The notes: generated by a model not told the origin, from the sequence alone. DNA of 64,000 nt from Sapria himalayana (GCA_029783825.1 JAREIK010000801.1:7663571-7727570), one strand, 5' to 3'. Counted from the stretch's first letter, positions 48,220 through 60,658 are shown. Numbers and translations are program-made.

Positions 48220-49510
48220 TATCAGCATTGAACTTATCCTAATGATGGTCCACTAATAGCTATTTCCTTGGTACTTTACTACCATGAAAATAAATCATTT
48301 TTTCTCGAGGTTTATTTATAAGTCAATATCTTTTAGGTAACTCGTCAACTACTTTTGATGGTTACTTCATATATATATTCTTATTTTCTGGCCTTAAGTT
48401 TCATAAATACCAATAATTAGTATAGTTAAAAACATTTACACTTTTAATATCATAATTACCATACTCACATAATTAATATATACTTTCCTCAATTCTCACC
48501 GATGGTAACCAAATATGTAAAAGAAACTTAAAGGGGTTATCATCACCTTATTAGTCACAACCACTCATGCATATCTTTTTGATTACCTATCACCATCCTC
48601 GATAATGATGATGTGACTCTCACACTAAATATAAAATTCTAAGAAAATATACTATAAAATGTTCATATCAATCTTGGATCAATTATTCTTAAGACATATA
48701 CAATTGAATGACATGTAAAATCCATTATACTTTCACCTTCATGAGCATCATAATCACAATGATGAATATACCTTAATTTTGGGTTTTAACATATAAATTT
48801 ATCTTACACATCATGGTGAGAAGGATTTACACTTTCTTCTTATCATATACATGAGTGAGCCTCATGGTTTACCTATTACTGCCTATTATACTAATATGCA
48901 CAAACCTACTAATAGTTAAAAACCTAATTCAATAAATTGAACACATCAATTAATCATAACCATTCATATATCAAATAAATCATGATTACACAAACTCAAG
49001 ACCTCATTTTAGCATGGCGCTAATGGAGAGTTCATACTAAGTATAAGAAAAGAAGTATGATGATTCTCAGATTCCCAATGAATGTCCTCATGAGAATTTA
49101 TGATACAAACCCTAATCTCATGCTACCTTGATTTATTTCATGAATCCACCATAGAAATGGAGGTTGAGAGTCATGCTCCCTAACTCTAGGATTCGGTTAT
49201 TGTCTTGCATCCCTTGCTTTCTTATGGATCTTCTAGGGAGTATGAAAATCTCTCTTATATTTGTTGTTGTACTTCACTTTTGTTTTAAAAAGTGAAGAAT
49301 ATGAAAATAATTTATGACCCTCTCCTCAAATCTTTTAAGTCTTTGTTGTTTTTTGATTTTATACACTTAAGATTGGTATTTAATTGAGTAAAAAGTCATG
49401 GATTTGGAAAGATAATATAACTTTAGCTTTAGTCTCTTAAGCTTGAGGTCATAACTCTAAAAAGTGGCCATGATTTTGGAATGCCTCTTAATTTTTCTAT
49501 GACATAATGT
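48220..49510. repeat. Left arm of a large imperfect inverted repeat
   Basis: Landmarks AAGTGTTATACTCA-like, GTTATCATCACC, TTACCTATCACCATCC, ATGCACAAACCTACTAATAGTT and CTTAAG(C)TTGAGGTCATAACTC reappear as reverse complements, in reverse order, at about 50700-51850. It also contains two direct copies of the ~300-bp unit seen at 45.5-46.3 kb. Confidence 0.6.
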
Positions 49511-50699
49511 CATATCACTAGGAAGTATCAATGACTTGTGTATTTTATATCTATAACACAAAGTCATGACAATGTGAATAGTATTCAATGTTTAATATAC
49601 CAAACATTCTTATTTTTTTTATAGTCTATGATGATGTGCAAACATGAAAGTTAAGGTTTTATGGGTTGATTTATTGACTTTGACATTTTGGTGAGTTTTG
49701 ATGAATAGTCATAAAATCAATAGATTTTTTAAGGTATTTATCAAACGAGGTAGAATAGAGTCTTGCATAGTTTTGATATCTATTCTTGGCCAAAACTCTA
49801 TTTAATTAGTTGGAAAAATTCTTGTAAATCATGATCTTTCCAACTCATTAACATAATTCTTTCACTATGTGACACATTCTTAGTGGCTATGATATTATTA
49901 TGGAGTCGCAACCAAACTTATATTGAGGAATTTAAATAGTTGTGCCCTTAATTTAATTGTATATCATAACAACTAAGTAATCCACTACTACTCAAGTTTA
50001 CAACTAAGTCTAAGTATCGTGATTTTATCTTTAATATAGCTCTATAGTCTCAAGTTAGAATCACAGCCGTTTTATAAAGCCATGACTTTTAACACACAAA
50101 AAATTATAAGGTCTTAGGTACTTAGGCCAAACCATGACAATTATTCAGAGCGATAACTTTTGGAATACTAAAAATTATAAAGGATATTACTTGATTACAA
50201 CCATTTTCAAGTCCATGTTTCATGTTCTCAATGGAAGGCATAACCTAGAGTCATATGCGCGAGCTAATTACTAGTGTTGCAGAATCCTTGTAGCACCATG
50301 GTCAAATAATATATGAGAGAATAGAAGACTAGTGTCATGATCACTCACAATGCTATGGACACTTGAGAGATATAGATAGAAATTTGTCTATCACAACCAA
50401 TTTTCAATGTCATGGACATATCCAACACATGAGATATCTTTTCAGTATTATGACTATTCTTTAGCATTACATCTATATAAAACTAAAGAAAGACTATGGC
50501 CAAAGTCATAGCTTCTCATAGCACTACAACTAATAACTAAATAAAAATCCATTCACCATGTGATGACTATGTCCTAATGCCATGGTATATTATAGATGAT
50601 AAAATGATAAAGGCATAAAGCCATGACCACTTCATAATGCTTCCACTTTGTGTTATAAATATTTTAGGCCCAAGTCATGGTCATTTCTAGCACCACAAT
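49511..50699. repeat. Spacer with CATGAC / GTCATAGC motifs
   Basis: The spacer between the inverted arms is filled with diverged motifs GTCATGAC, CCATGAC, TAGTGTCATGATCAC and GTCATAGC. There is no coding frame. Confidence 0.5.
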
Positions 50700-51850
50700 T
50701 TTGTGTTACATAAATATTAAAATATAGACAAAAGTCATGACTATTTTTTGAGTTGTGACCTTAAGTTGAAGAGATAAATACCAAACTTGTAATATTCTTC
50801 TAAAAGTCATAACTTCCCAGAGTAATGTAATATCACTTGAGTATAAATGTGGAAAATAAAGAAATTTCACAAATTCCCTTATTCTCTTCCTATTTTCCCT
50901 CACATAACAAGCAAAGAAAGAATAACTACCAAATCCTATGGGTGAATTTCACACTCCTTAGGAACTTCACAATTAAGTCAGGGACACAAGATTGATGCTA
51001 ATTTTTAGAGTTGGGGGGTAGCTCTCAAACCCCAATTCTCTATGGTGAAGTTAGGAATTTGTACCAAAATAATATAGACCTTGTGTTTGTGTAAATTGAG
51101 ATATGTGATATGACTTTGATTTTTAATGAACAAATGTGTTTGATTTATTTTATATTATAGATATTAATGCATGGTAATTAACTAGAACTTGAATTAAGAT
51201 TTCAACTATTAGTAGGTTTGTACAAAATAGTATTGGTAGACATTGCCAAATAAACCATGAGACTCACTCATACATATATTATGAAGGAAGTGATAGCCCT
51301 TCCGACTATAATTCATGAGATAAATCTATTTTTTGAAACCCAAAACCCAGGTATGTTACTTATCATGAGTATAACACTTACGAAGCCAAAAGTATAAATA
51401 ATTTTATATGCCAATCCATTGTATATATTTTAAAGAATTAGTTTTTGATTAGGGTGTATGCTAAATTGAATATTCTCTCAAGTCGTTCACCTTTTTTTGG
51501 GAGTCACATCATCACCAAAGAGGATGGTGACAGGTAATCATTCGGACTTGCATAAGTATGTTGAGAATCACAAGGTCATGATAACCCTTATGAGTTACTT
51601 TTACCTACATGGTTTACATTATTGAAACTTGAAGAAAATATATGTTAATTATGTGAGTATAATACTTAAAAAGCTGAAAGTGAAAATATTTACAAAACAT
51701 GTTAATCTTTGGACTTTATGACGTTTGAGATTGAATAATAAAAGTATGCAGATGAAGTAACCATCAAGGATCGTGACAAAGTTGCCTAAAAGATATGAGA
51801 TTGTAAATAACTCTTAAGCATTAATAAATTATTATCTTAGTGGTGATATA
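50700..51850. repeat. Right arm of a large imperfect inverted repeat
   Basis: Reverse-complement counterpart of 48220-49510. It includes ACTATTAGTAGGTTTGTAC (51207), GTGATAGCCCTT, and ATCATGAGTATAACACTTACG (about 51363). Confidence 0.6.
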
Positions 51851-52559
51851 CAGAGCAGACATTTATGAGGGGACCATTAGGACGAGCTCAATAGTAAAAA
51901 CTACTATTATGCAATTAGGGCAAGAAATTATTATATAATACCACAACATTTGTTCTATGTCCAATATGATATAAATCGAGTCACTTAAACATCATTACAT
52001 AAATTAAATAAATAAACTATAAACCTAAGATTATCTAATAATCCTAATATCTAATTTAATAAAAATAAATTGTCTCATTGTTGAATAACTGAACGGTCAA
52101 TATAATCAATGAGGGATTGATATAAGGTGAAAGTTCACTTTACTTGTACAACTCGTGTTCTTACGAATATCTATTGATGAGATACCCTTGTTAATGAGCA
52201 ATTGGGATATCATCTAACCAATACAATTAGACCGCATAAAAAAGTCACAATAAATAGACTATGACTTTGGTCTTTCTTTTGAATCATATAAACACAAAAC
52301 TAGGAATGACTATGGTTTTGGCAATTAGCCTCTTTATCCAAGTCGCATTGATGCGAAGTGGTATAGTCTTATAGTTTTTTGTTCCACCTACTCTCTACTA
52401 CATTATTGATGAATGCACTTGACTCATGAGTTGCCTACTCTCATTTACCAATTATATAAGTGCTTAGTTTGTTCATTTTTTTATGATTGAGTGTGATTGC
52501 ATTTTAATTTCTATTGTATCGTCCAAACATTAACTATTTATAAAATATTTATAATTTTG
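51851..52559. other. Non-coding spacer
   Basis: No gene is seen. At about 52230-52330 there are further GTCACAA/GACTATGACTTTGG motifs of the neighbouring family. Confidence 0.4.
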
Positions 52560-54081
52560 AAAATTATAATAACTATAATACTTATTAAATTTGAATAATT
52601 TTACCTGAAAAAATACAAAAAAAAAGTACTAGAAAAAAATTAAACAATATCATAATTTCAAAATTTTGGAGGTCATGTCAATTGCATAAGGATTTTGCTT
52701 TAGCACAAGGCTTTGGAAATAATAATATTTTGACAACTTTGGTACGAGGCTTGGAAATATTAATATTTTTGACAACTTTACCCCAAATGTTAGAAAATCT
52801 ACTTCTAATGAATCTTGAACTCAAAATACATCATCATTTGACAAAGATACTAATCATCGCATCACGATATGACATCTAATATATACATGTAATACAAAAA
52901 TTTAATTGGTGAACAATCATGATCTTACAAATTTTATTCTCTCCTAATTATTTATGAAATTATAAAATTTAAAAATTAGAAAATCTACAAATTTAAATCT
53001 AAAATAAATAGAAAAATATATAATTACAAAAATCATAAATATTATAATTTTGAAACCAATTATAAATGTTCATATAATCATTCAAACCATGCACAATTAT
53101 AAAAAGTTACCTTTAAATTTTTTTTAAAATCGTAAATCTCATAGAAATGAAAAATGTATGAAAATTATAATTTCAGAAAATATATAAAAATATTAAAATA
53201 TAATAGATGAATAATTTATCAAAATTTAAATTAAAAGTGTTTATAAAAAATAATAATAAATATTATATAATATGCACCAAATCAAATTTTAGTTTATATT
53301 ACATTGATAATATTTGTAATTATATAACATTTTGGAAATAATTCATGATACAAGTTTAAAATTTTAATACCTGGATTATTTTTTCAATTTTTATCTTCAA
53401 TAGTTAAATAAAAAATTTACTTTAACAATTTTTCAAACATTAATTTTTATCAGTTTTAAAATTTTATATATTTTAATAAGTTTTATAAATTGTATAAATT
53501 TATATTCTTTAATTTTTATAAATTTTATAATTTTACTTTATAATTTTTTTTCATTTTTATATATTATTAATTTTATACTTACATAATTCCTCCTTTTTTA
53601 GTATTAGAATTTGATAAATATTATACTTTCTATATCCATAAATTTACAAATTATCATTTTTGAAAATTATATATGTTTATTCTAATTGTTTCACATTTTA
53701 AATTTGTTAAATTTTTAAAATTTACAATTTTATAATATGGATAATTGTCATATTTTTATAATTTTTATTAATGTATAAATTTCATAACAATATATTTTAA
53801 AAAAATATATGAACTTTCATTTTTTATAATTTCACAATTTGTTTTAAATTTTATGATATTTTTATATTCAATATTATTTCAGAGTTATATTATCATATAT
53901 TACATTATTTTCATAAATTTAAAAATTTTTGTTTTTATTTTTAAAATATATCATTCTACAAATTCTATAACATTATAATTTTTATTTTTTAAATATTTAT
54001 TATTTGATGGCATTAATTGTAATTTGTATTTCTTTGGTTTCATATTTCTAATTTGTTGTTGTGTTTGCTATCTTAATTGTG

Positions 54082-54084
<3 letters not shown>
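52560..54084. other. Extremely AT-rich DNA
   Basis: The stretch is dominated by ATAAATTTTATAATTTT-like words on both strands, with almost no G or C over about 1.2 kb. No coding frame has similarity to anything I know. It could be a nuclear matrix-attachment-like or decayed satellite segment; this is inference. Confidence 0.5.

Positions 54085-54144
<60 letters not shown>
54085..54144. repeat. (AT)30 microsatellite
   Basis: Sixty bases of perfect AT dinucleotide repeat. Confidence 0.97.
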
Positions 54145-54150
<6 letters not shown>

Positions 54151-54522
54151 TTTTAAATAGCAAGGACCCAATCAAAAAATAATTTTAATAAATATTTTTT
54201 GATTGTATAACTTTGCTTTCTCAAAACAATAGCTTGTAAAGGAATTGTGCAAAAAGTTATCTTCACATTGGATCATATTGATTATTTCATATAATGACAA
54301 TAAAACTTATAGTTGATGCTTGACACATAACTAAGTTAGAAATGTTGTTTATTGATTGTGTTCCAAAATAAACATATTCCTTTATTCATCATGTATGTCT
54401 AATTTTACATTCTATTTCAAGATTATTTTTTTTTCTTCAAAAATTTCAATAGTTGATACAATTTTTCTCAACAAAGAAGAAATTTCGAAGACCATTTTTT
54501 TATGCTCTTTCCATTAGATATC

Positions 54523-54564
54523 AGTGTGTGTGTGTGAGCGTGTGCGCGTGCACACACGCGCACA
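54523..54564. repeat. Alternating purine-pyrimidine palindrome (GTGCGC)
   Basis: A TG repeat runs into TGTGCGCGTG (54541-54550), CACA, CACGCGCACA (54555-54564). The arms are a perfect 10-bp inverted repeat with a 4-base loop. Such alternating G/C-rich tracts can adopt Z-DNA or cruciform forms. Confidence 0.85.
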
Positions 54565-54839
54565 AGAACAAAGTAATGAAATAACATAAAAACAAACTCA
54601 CATGATATATATGTAAGTGTATGTGTGTGTGTGTGTGTCATAATAAGAAGAATAATAGTGATAAATGATTATGACAGACCACAGATTATTCATATCATAA
54701 TATAAAATAAATAAATAAAAATCAAATCTTGCAATACTCACCCTGAAGCTGACATCTAAAATATCAAATTTGGAAAAAAGAAAGTGAGCTAAGGTCTGCT
54801 ACAAGATATGTTATTCAAATATAGGAAATGCTAATAGTT

Positions 54840-55730
54840 CCATCCTAAATCTTTTTTTCCTTGAAAGAAAAAATGTATCTTTGTGCTTCATCATCTTGTG
54901 GAACTCTAGATTGAAGGCTACATGCCTCACAACTTAACTATCACAGTAGAGAGTGATGAGAGAAGTTAATGAAAATTTGATAACTTCCTTTATATGCATG
55001 ATCCAAAGAATCTAACAGGTAGATATGGTCATCACCATCTACTCCATTTCTACACTTGATCTATAGACTATCATATGCTTCTTATATTTTTAAGAAACTA
55101 TATTACATCTAAGAAAAATATAATAACTTATAATATATCTAATATCTATGTAAGCTAATAACTAGAATCTAAATAATCAATTTGAAAAAAATATCTATAA
55201 TAACTGAATGAGAAATTAAGCCATTGAGATATAAAAAATTATACTAACTAAATAAATTATTAATGATTTAGCAAGTTAGATAATTAATCTTTCATATAAT
55301 TCACTTAGATATAATTAGGTCAACAAAGATACTCATTCAAATAAAAGGTTAATACCCGACTCAATTGGACTATCAATTAAAGTACAACCTAGAATACTAA
55401 TTCATAAAAGATTATCCAAGATATATTTCATTTTTAACAATGCAATACACATACTCTTATAAGTCGCCTCAATCTCAAAAAGTATATTAATCTTTCATGA
55501 TCTTGCATCTAAATTTATGACTGAGGGTACTTATTGAGTTGAATGATTTTCAACTCATCATTTCCAATACTAAGACTTTCATTCGCGCATATAATTATAA
55601 AATTAAACAAATCATCTGAACTCTTCTCATAAAATAAAAAATAAACTATAACAAATCTTGCAAACCAAATACTTGATGACTACTTTAAGCCATATAAGAT
55701 CTATTACAAACTATAAATAGTATTTGAAAA
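54840..55730 (-). pseudogene. Copia reverse transcriptase / RNase H remnant
   Basis: Three-frame reading of the minus strand gives the conserved order of a copia pol end. First is IWLK (about 55710, YGLKQ position), then FARF-like sequence (about 55660) and GNDELKIIQLNKYPQS (55570-55523). Next are RLIYFLR / IEATYKSM and LLKMKYILDNLL-ISILGC, then TLIDSPIESG (to about 55340). RLI..YLTC and IIYLVSIIFYISMA follow (about 55290-55210). The RNase H part is HMIVYRSSVEMEYMVMT, ILWIMHIKEV, LYCDS and RHVAFNLEFHKMMKH (55060-54880). Frameshifts and stops are numerous. It is a different copy from the 7.5-16.1 kb element. No LTRs were identified for it. Confidence 0.7.
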
Positions 55731-57362
55731 CTGTCTATGCTCATAAACTAGGTGACTGCTTTACTCTATAAACATCTCAATATATCTCCAAAAGTAGTCA
55801 TCAAGTACCTTGTCAATATATCTCCAAAAGCTATAAGAGATATGAGTTTCCAAAGATAGTTTATTTTTGTCAAGTGGAGAAAACGTATCTTGACAATATA
55901 TCTTCAAGAGTCTGGATAAATTTCTTCACAACAAATCTCTCCTTCAAGCAACATACTTAAGCATCATGACCAATCCCTATGAAGATTAGTCATGAAGATA
56001 AAGTATGTTACCTGAAGGATATATATGTATAAAGGATATTTATCTCTTTCACCATGACCTAACTTTAGCATCATCACCTGCAACCAATATATCTCTTCAA
56101 GATCACCTATAGGTACAATAAATAACAAATCATCTCGATTATCGAGATACTAGTTCCTAAGTTCTATTTGTATAGAGGATATTTTTCTCTTTCACCCAGA
56201 CCTAACTCTATCTTAGATGATTTAATACCTCAAAAAGATACTTGGATATATTAGTACCATCAATACAAAATAATAATAGAAAAAATAATAGAATAAAATA
56301 AATGTATGAGTATGATAAAATATGTTATATAGGATATTAAGTATGATTGCTTTATTTTTTATAGAGAGTAATCAAAAGATAAAGATTAGATGAATTATCT
56401 ATAATATCTTCTTACTTGGACATATATATTTCTTAGTTTTTAACATGATAAGCAGACCCTTTTCATCTAGAATAAATATGAAGTCTCCAAACTCCAAATT
56501 CATTTGGAGTTGGGTATGAGTAGATTCCTAAGTGCTCTAGGCATAGATATTTCTTAGCCTAGAGCAACTTCCTCATTTAGATTAAGAGATGATTTCTTTT
56601 TGAAGGAAACCTCATTCCCTTCGTTAATGTTAGAACTAAATTTGTCTCTACTTTTTTGTGCAAATGATGAGTCAAAAGGAGAGTCATCATAATATAATCC
56701 TACAAGTTCAGAAATAGTCGATGAGTGATAATCTTTCTAAAGAATGAGTTATACTCAAAAGAGATAATACCAATATTTACTAGTATTATATATTTCTTAG
56801 AAAAATATTATATATACCACTTTTAGATACTTTAGTAATTTTATTAATCATTGTTTGATCTTATCATATCATAGAGAAAGATCTTCAATAAAATACATGC
56901 TCGTGTATATCTTGGGAGGCTAGCTGAATAATATTTTCTCAAGATACAAGACCTAAAAAACAAAAGGTTAAAAAAAAAATGCCTAAGGAATAAATACAAT
57001 TCATCATGTAGTTAACAGTTAAATTCACATCTCATTGAAAATATGTAAAAACACTTGTACCATCAAGAAATATTCTAGCATCTTAATAAAATACCCATTA
57101 TTATTTTTTTCTAATTTAAATAAACCCTAAACCTCCACATAACACGTATCACATTCTTAAAAAATATAATTCACCACTATAACCACCTATTTGATAGTTT
57201 TATTTGATCTAGAATAGAAGAATTTAAATAAATTTTAAATTTCTTAGCTTTGTTTACTTTCTATTTTATCTTTTTAAGATCTAGCATGTCATTGTTATGT
57301 TATGTTCTAATAATAAGTTAGAATTTATAGTTTTGTTTTATGCCTATATGCTATATGTGAAT
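55731..57362. other. AT-rich DNA, probably further retroelement debris
   Basis: No domain was recognised with confidence. A phrase 'TCTCTTTCACC(A/C)(A/T)GACCTAACT' occurs twice (about 56040 and 56190), as does 'ATATATCTCCAAAAG' (about 55780 and 55820). Orientation and position upstream of the RT remnant suggest earlier pol sequence, but I cannot show it. Confidence 0.35.
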
Positions 57363-57386
57363 ACACACACACACACACACACACAA
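57363..57386. repeat. (AC)12 microsatellite
   Basis: A perfect AC repeat directly after GAATAC. Confidence 0.9.
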
Positions 57387-57559
57387 TCCATGAAATTGAC
57401 TTTGTTAAAAATATATAATGTATGGTATATATAATCCATAATGTATAATACGTGATATATTTTTTGATTTATTAAACTATTCTATAATACACGGACATAC
57501 ACACGCACACAACACACACACCATCACGCAAAAGCAACAAGCAATGTCGATGCACCAAC

Positions 57560-57874
57560 TAGGTAGTCATTATATAAAAAACACATGGGCGGGTCAAGTC
57601 ATGGGCCACATTGCTCTGACTCAATCTATTATATCATGCTCAACCAGCTCATGCCACATGTTCTCCTATGTCCTATCTTAGGGACCTACTCATATTAACA
57701 ACCCAGATACTACTCAAGCAGTAGCATGGCTGATTTTCAAGTGGTGTGTCCCCCGCCCATGCCACTCATGGTCCAAACCACTTTGGAACAAAGTCAAGTT
57801 GTGCTAGGCCCACCATTTTGCAAAGGTGCTGACTGCCATCTGTTATGCTAGGCCCTATGACTCATTTGACATCT
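57560..57874. mobile_element. Possible third hAT-like GC-rich element, diverged
   Basis: A GC-richer block with CATGGGCGGGTC, ATGGGCCAC and GCTAGGCCC phrases ends in CATTTGACATCTA. That end resembles the ATTTGACATCCCTA end of the element at 61984-62373. The start (TAGGTAGTCA) is a weak match and the 8-bp flanks do not agree. Assignment is tentative. Confidence 0.35.
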
Positions 57875-57949
57875 AAAAATAAACATTTTCAACATGATGT
57901 TTAAAGAAAAAATAAATATATTTTTAAATGGAATAAAAAATGGCATGCA

Positions 57950-58075
57950 AGCATTTATTTTTTTATTTTTTTTTAGTTTTTTATTTTTTTTTTAGTTTTT
58001 TATTTTTAATTTTTTTTTAATTTTTTTATTTTTTTTATTTTTTTTAACCTACTAACATTTAAAAAAATAAAAGAA
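57950..58075. repeat. T-rich low-complexity tract
   Basis: A run of TTTTTATTTTTTTTTAGTT-like units of about 17-18 bp degenerates into poly-T with scattered A. Confidence 0.8.
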
Positions 58076-58667
58076 AAATTAAAAAATAAATTAATTAAAC
58101 ATTTCATATAGCAAAAAATTAACATAAGAGTGGAAAACTAATGAATAAAAAATTTAACTTAATGAGTAGGAATCAAACTAAGATGTCTGAACTAATGTGG
58201 GTCACATTCTCACATGCAATTAATCACTTACTCCACTAATATACAATTCACACACACACACACACATCATAAGTCAAATTACATATGTTTGAGTGGCAAT
58301 AATATTTAAATGATTGATTATTTAAAAAATCCTCAAGTTAAATGTATATATTGAAGGTCCTACCTTAATACACTTGCCAATGCCTTAATCAAAGAAAAAC
58401 AAGCCACATGTTTGAGACTCATTAGATACAATCCCTCCGGCCCTTAACAATAAGACTATAGAAATACTAACCTCTCTTAAACCTCATGCTAAAGGAAGAG
58501 CCTCATACACTGAATATGATATTCATCTCCACACACACACATACACACACTTATATATGTAAGTATGTATGTATTCATGTATGTATTGAGATGAGATTGA
58601 AACAAAGTTCCAAATGCTACATTTCTGGTGCATCAATTATATGTTCACGCTCAATTGGTGAGCTGAA

Positions 58668-59231
58668 TCAATCTTCAACAAAGAAGTGCTTTATGGTTTT
58701 AGTTGCTCGCGCAACAGCTTTGAAGGTGGACATAGCAGCCCTGGCTATGGCAGGCTGCAAGGAGATGTTAGGCAACTTGGCCTTCTCTTGAATGAATGCT
58801 GAGACTCAAAAAAAGCAAGAATAAATAAAAGATTTGCAGGATAGACAAAGCTACTTCAGTCAGAAATGTAATATAATGATTCTCAGAGGCATCTTACAGA
58901 CAGTATGTTTGTGAGCACGCGCACCCATCCATCGCACTCCATCAGCAGCGGCTTGAACTGCTTGAGCAGACTTGTGGATCCCATGTGCTACCTCCTTGCT
59001 GTGTTGGGAAACAGAAATACAAACAAATTAGCAAAATTAATGAAATTGAGAGCATTTCTGTTGGCAGGAGAGAAACTTGAAGGAAAACAATTGCCACCTC
59101 CAATCACTTAATTCAAGTGTAAGGTCCTTAATCTCCATGCTCGACAGCCTAATTGCAGCCATTGTACTAGGCATCTCTTCACAAGCCACATCAACAAACT
59201 TTGAAAGTGATATTGCGGCCTTCCTCATTGC
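58668..59231 (-). CDS. 3' part of a plant-conserved DUF948-like protein gene, 3 exons
   Basis: Three exons keep one frame with GT-AG introns of 99 bp each: 59231-59098, 58998-58898 and 58798-58668 (stop TGA). Exon reading: (A)MRKAAISLSKFVDVACEEMP then STMAAIRLSSMEIKDLTLEL-SDW; SKEVAHGIHKSAQAVQAAAD then GVRWMGARAHKHTV; SFIQEKAKLPNISLQPAIAR to HFFVED. I recognise the EE-PSTMAA-RLS-MEI-DLTLELSD, HKSAQAVQAA and LP-ISL-P pattern from an uncharacterised plant protein family annotated with DUF948. Its proteins carry an N-terminal membrane segment; function is unknown. The upstream exon(s) with the membrane segment were not found; an AG precedes 59231. A conserved Leu after SD is Trp. No stop or frameshift occurs, so it may be a live gene with a long intron or a well-preserved fragment. 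Confidence 0.65.
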
Positions 59232-59310
59232 CTACATGATACATTCCAAGAATAGAATACTTCTTGATCAAATGGTAACTGTTGTGCAAGACCATTCATT
59301 CAGAGACTGA

Positions 59311-60560
59311 GAGATTAATATCTTGACAATTATGCTCTTGAAAATCAAAAAAACTGTGTGATGAGTCTCAAACTCGAGACCTAGTACCATTTGATGAAGA
59401 GACTTGTCATCACATTAATACGTGATCTCTTATACTATGTGTTAATAAGAAAAACAAATTTTTTGTTCATTTCCACGAAATGTCATTACCAAATACCACC
59501 CCATCAATCATCTTTTTGAAGTTCTACCAAACAAGGAGTGCAACCCCTCTCATAAGGGAGCTTAGCTGGTGAAGACTCTCAGGCAATGACCGGGAGGTCC
59601 CAGGTTCAAGTCTTACCAGGGGGGGTACTGGGGAATTCTCCTTACCTGCTCGGTTCTCTGGGGGCCCAAGGGGATGTAAGGGCCCACGTAAGTGGGCCCT
59701 GAAGCTTTTGGTGTTCAAAAAAAAAAAAAAAACGAGTGCAAATTTCATTTCATTATTTTGAGGTATGATTTGGGAAGCCAAATTATTCTTTAAGTCATTG
59801 CTTACATGAATTAAGTACTTACATACACTCCTTTTGGTGTAGAATGTTGGCTGATTGAGTTATATTTGACTTGGTTTGATTCTATTGAATTAGTTTGGTT
59901 TAGTTTTGGTTTAATATAAAAAATTATAAAGCGCACAAAGTTTCAACTTAGTGTGGAGTCTAGAAGAGATTAATATATTGATACTTTTATCTTTGAAAAT
60001 TAGATAAAATATGTCTAATGAGTCTCAAACTTGAGACATATTATTCTTTATAAAGAAACTTGTCATAATACTAAGACATTATTTCTTATACTATGTATTT
60101 ATAAGAAATACATTTTATTTGTTCATTTTTGTTAATATTCCATTACCACCCCATTAATCATCCTATTGAAGTTCTACCAAATGAGGTGTGAAATTTCAGT
60201 TTCTTTTTATCAAAAGAAACAAGGTTATTTGAGGAATGATTTGAAAGACAACTTATTTTTTAATTCATTGCTCACATAATTTAAGTACTTGCATACTCCT
60301 TTTGGCGTAGATTGTTGGTTGATTAAGTTATATTTAATTTGGTTTTATTCTATTGAATTAGTTTGGTGTAGTTTTGGTTTAATGAAAAAAAATCATACCA
60401 AATGCACAAAGTTCTAACTTAGTGTGGGGTTTAAGAGGTTAATATCTCCACAATCTTACCTCTAAAATCGAAAAAATTATGTATGATGAGTGTGACCTAT
60501 TGACCATGAACGAAAATACTTAGAATTGCACCAAGACACAACCTCTTTAATATTGGTTTA
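59311..60560. repeat. Tandem ~460-bp repeat units (three copies, one with a SINE)
   Basis: Units start GAGATTAATATCTTGACAAT (59311), GAGATTAATATATTGATAC (59966) and GAGGTTAATATCTCCACAAT (60435). They share ATGAGTCTCAAACT(C/T)GAGAC, TATACTATGTRTT, CATTACCACCCCAT, TTGAAGTTCTACCAAA and TTAGTTTGG(T)(T/G)TAGTTTTGG. Spacing is 655 bp (about 457 without SINE and duplicated target) and 469 bp. The third copy is partial. A fourth fragment lies near 61415-61570. Confidence 0.8.
59544..59732 (+). mobile_element. tRNA-derived SINE with poly(A) tail and TSD
   Basis: A tRNA-like head holds a box-A-like TTAGCTGGTGAAG (about 59562-59574) and box B GGTTCAAGTCT (59603-59613), the internal RNA polymerase III promoter. 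A GC-rich body (GGGGGCCCAAGGGG, GGGCCCACGTAAGTGGGCCC) and a 16-base A tail follow. GAGTGCAA flanks both sides (59536-59543 and 59734-59741). It inserted into the first ~460-bp repeat unit; the second unit lacks it near 60180. Confidence 0.88.
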
Positions 60561-60658
60561 ATAAATAGCATTTTTGTTCAATTTTGCTTTATAGTCACTT
60601 TTGTGCTTTTGTTATTTTTAAAGCTAAAGATATACAAACAAACTATATGATTTCTAGA

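Noticed and set aside
52305..52350. Possible 3' end for the CACTA-like element starting at 42037 (CAATTAGCCTCTTTATCCAAG)
   Set aside because: It only loosely resembles the expected inverted terminus and lacks TGTAGTG; could be coincidence.
59544..59620. Functional tRNA gene
   Set aside because: The tRNA-like head lacks a complete cloverleaf and is followed by a SINE body and A tail, so it is a SINE.
59524..59781. Minus-strand 85-codon frame
   Set aside because: It is the antisense of the SINE and its poly(A) tail.
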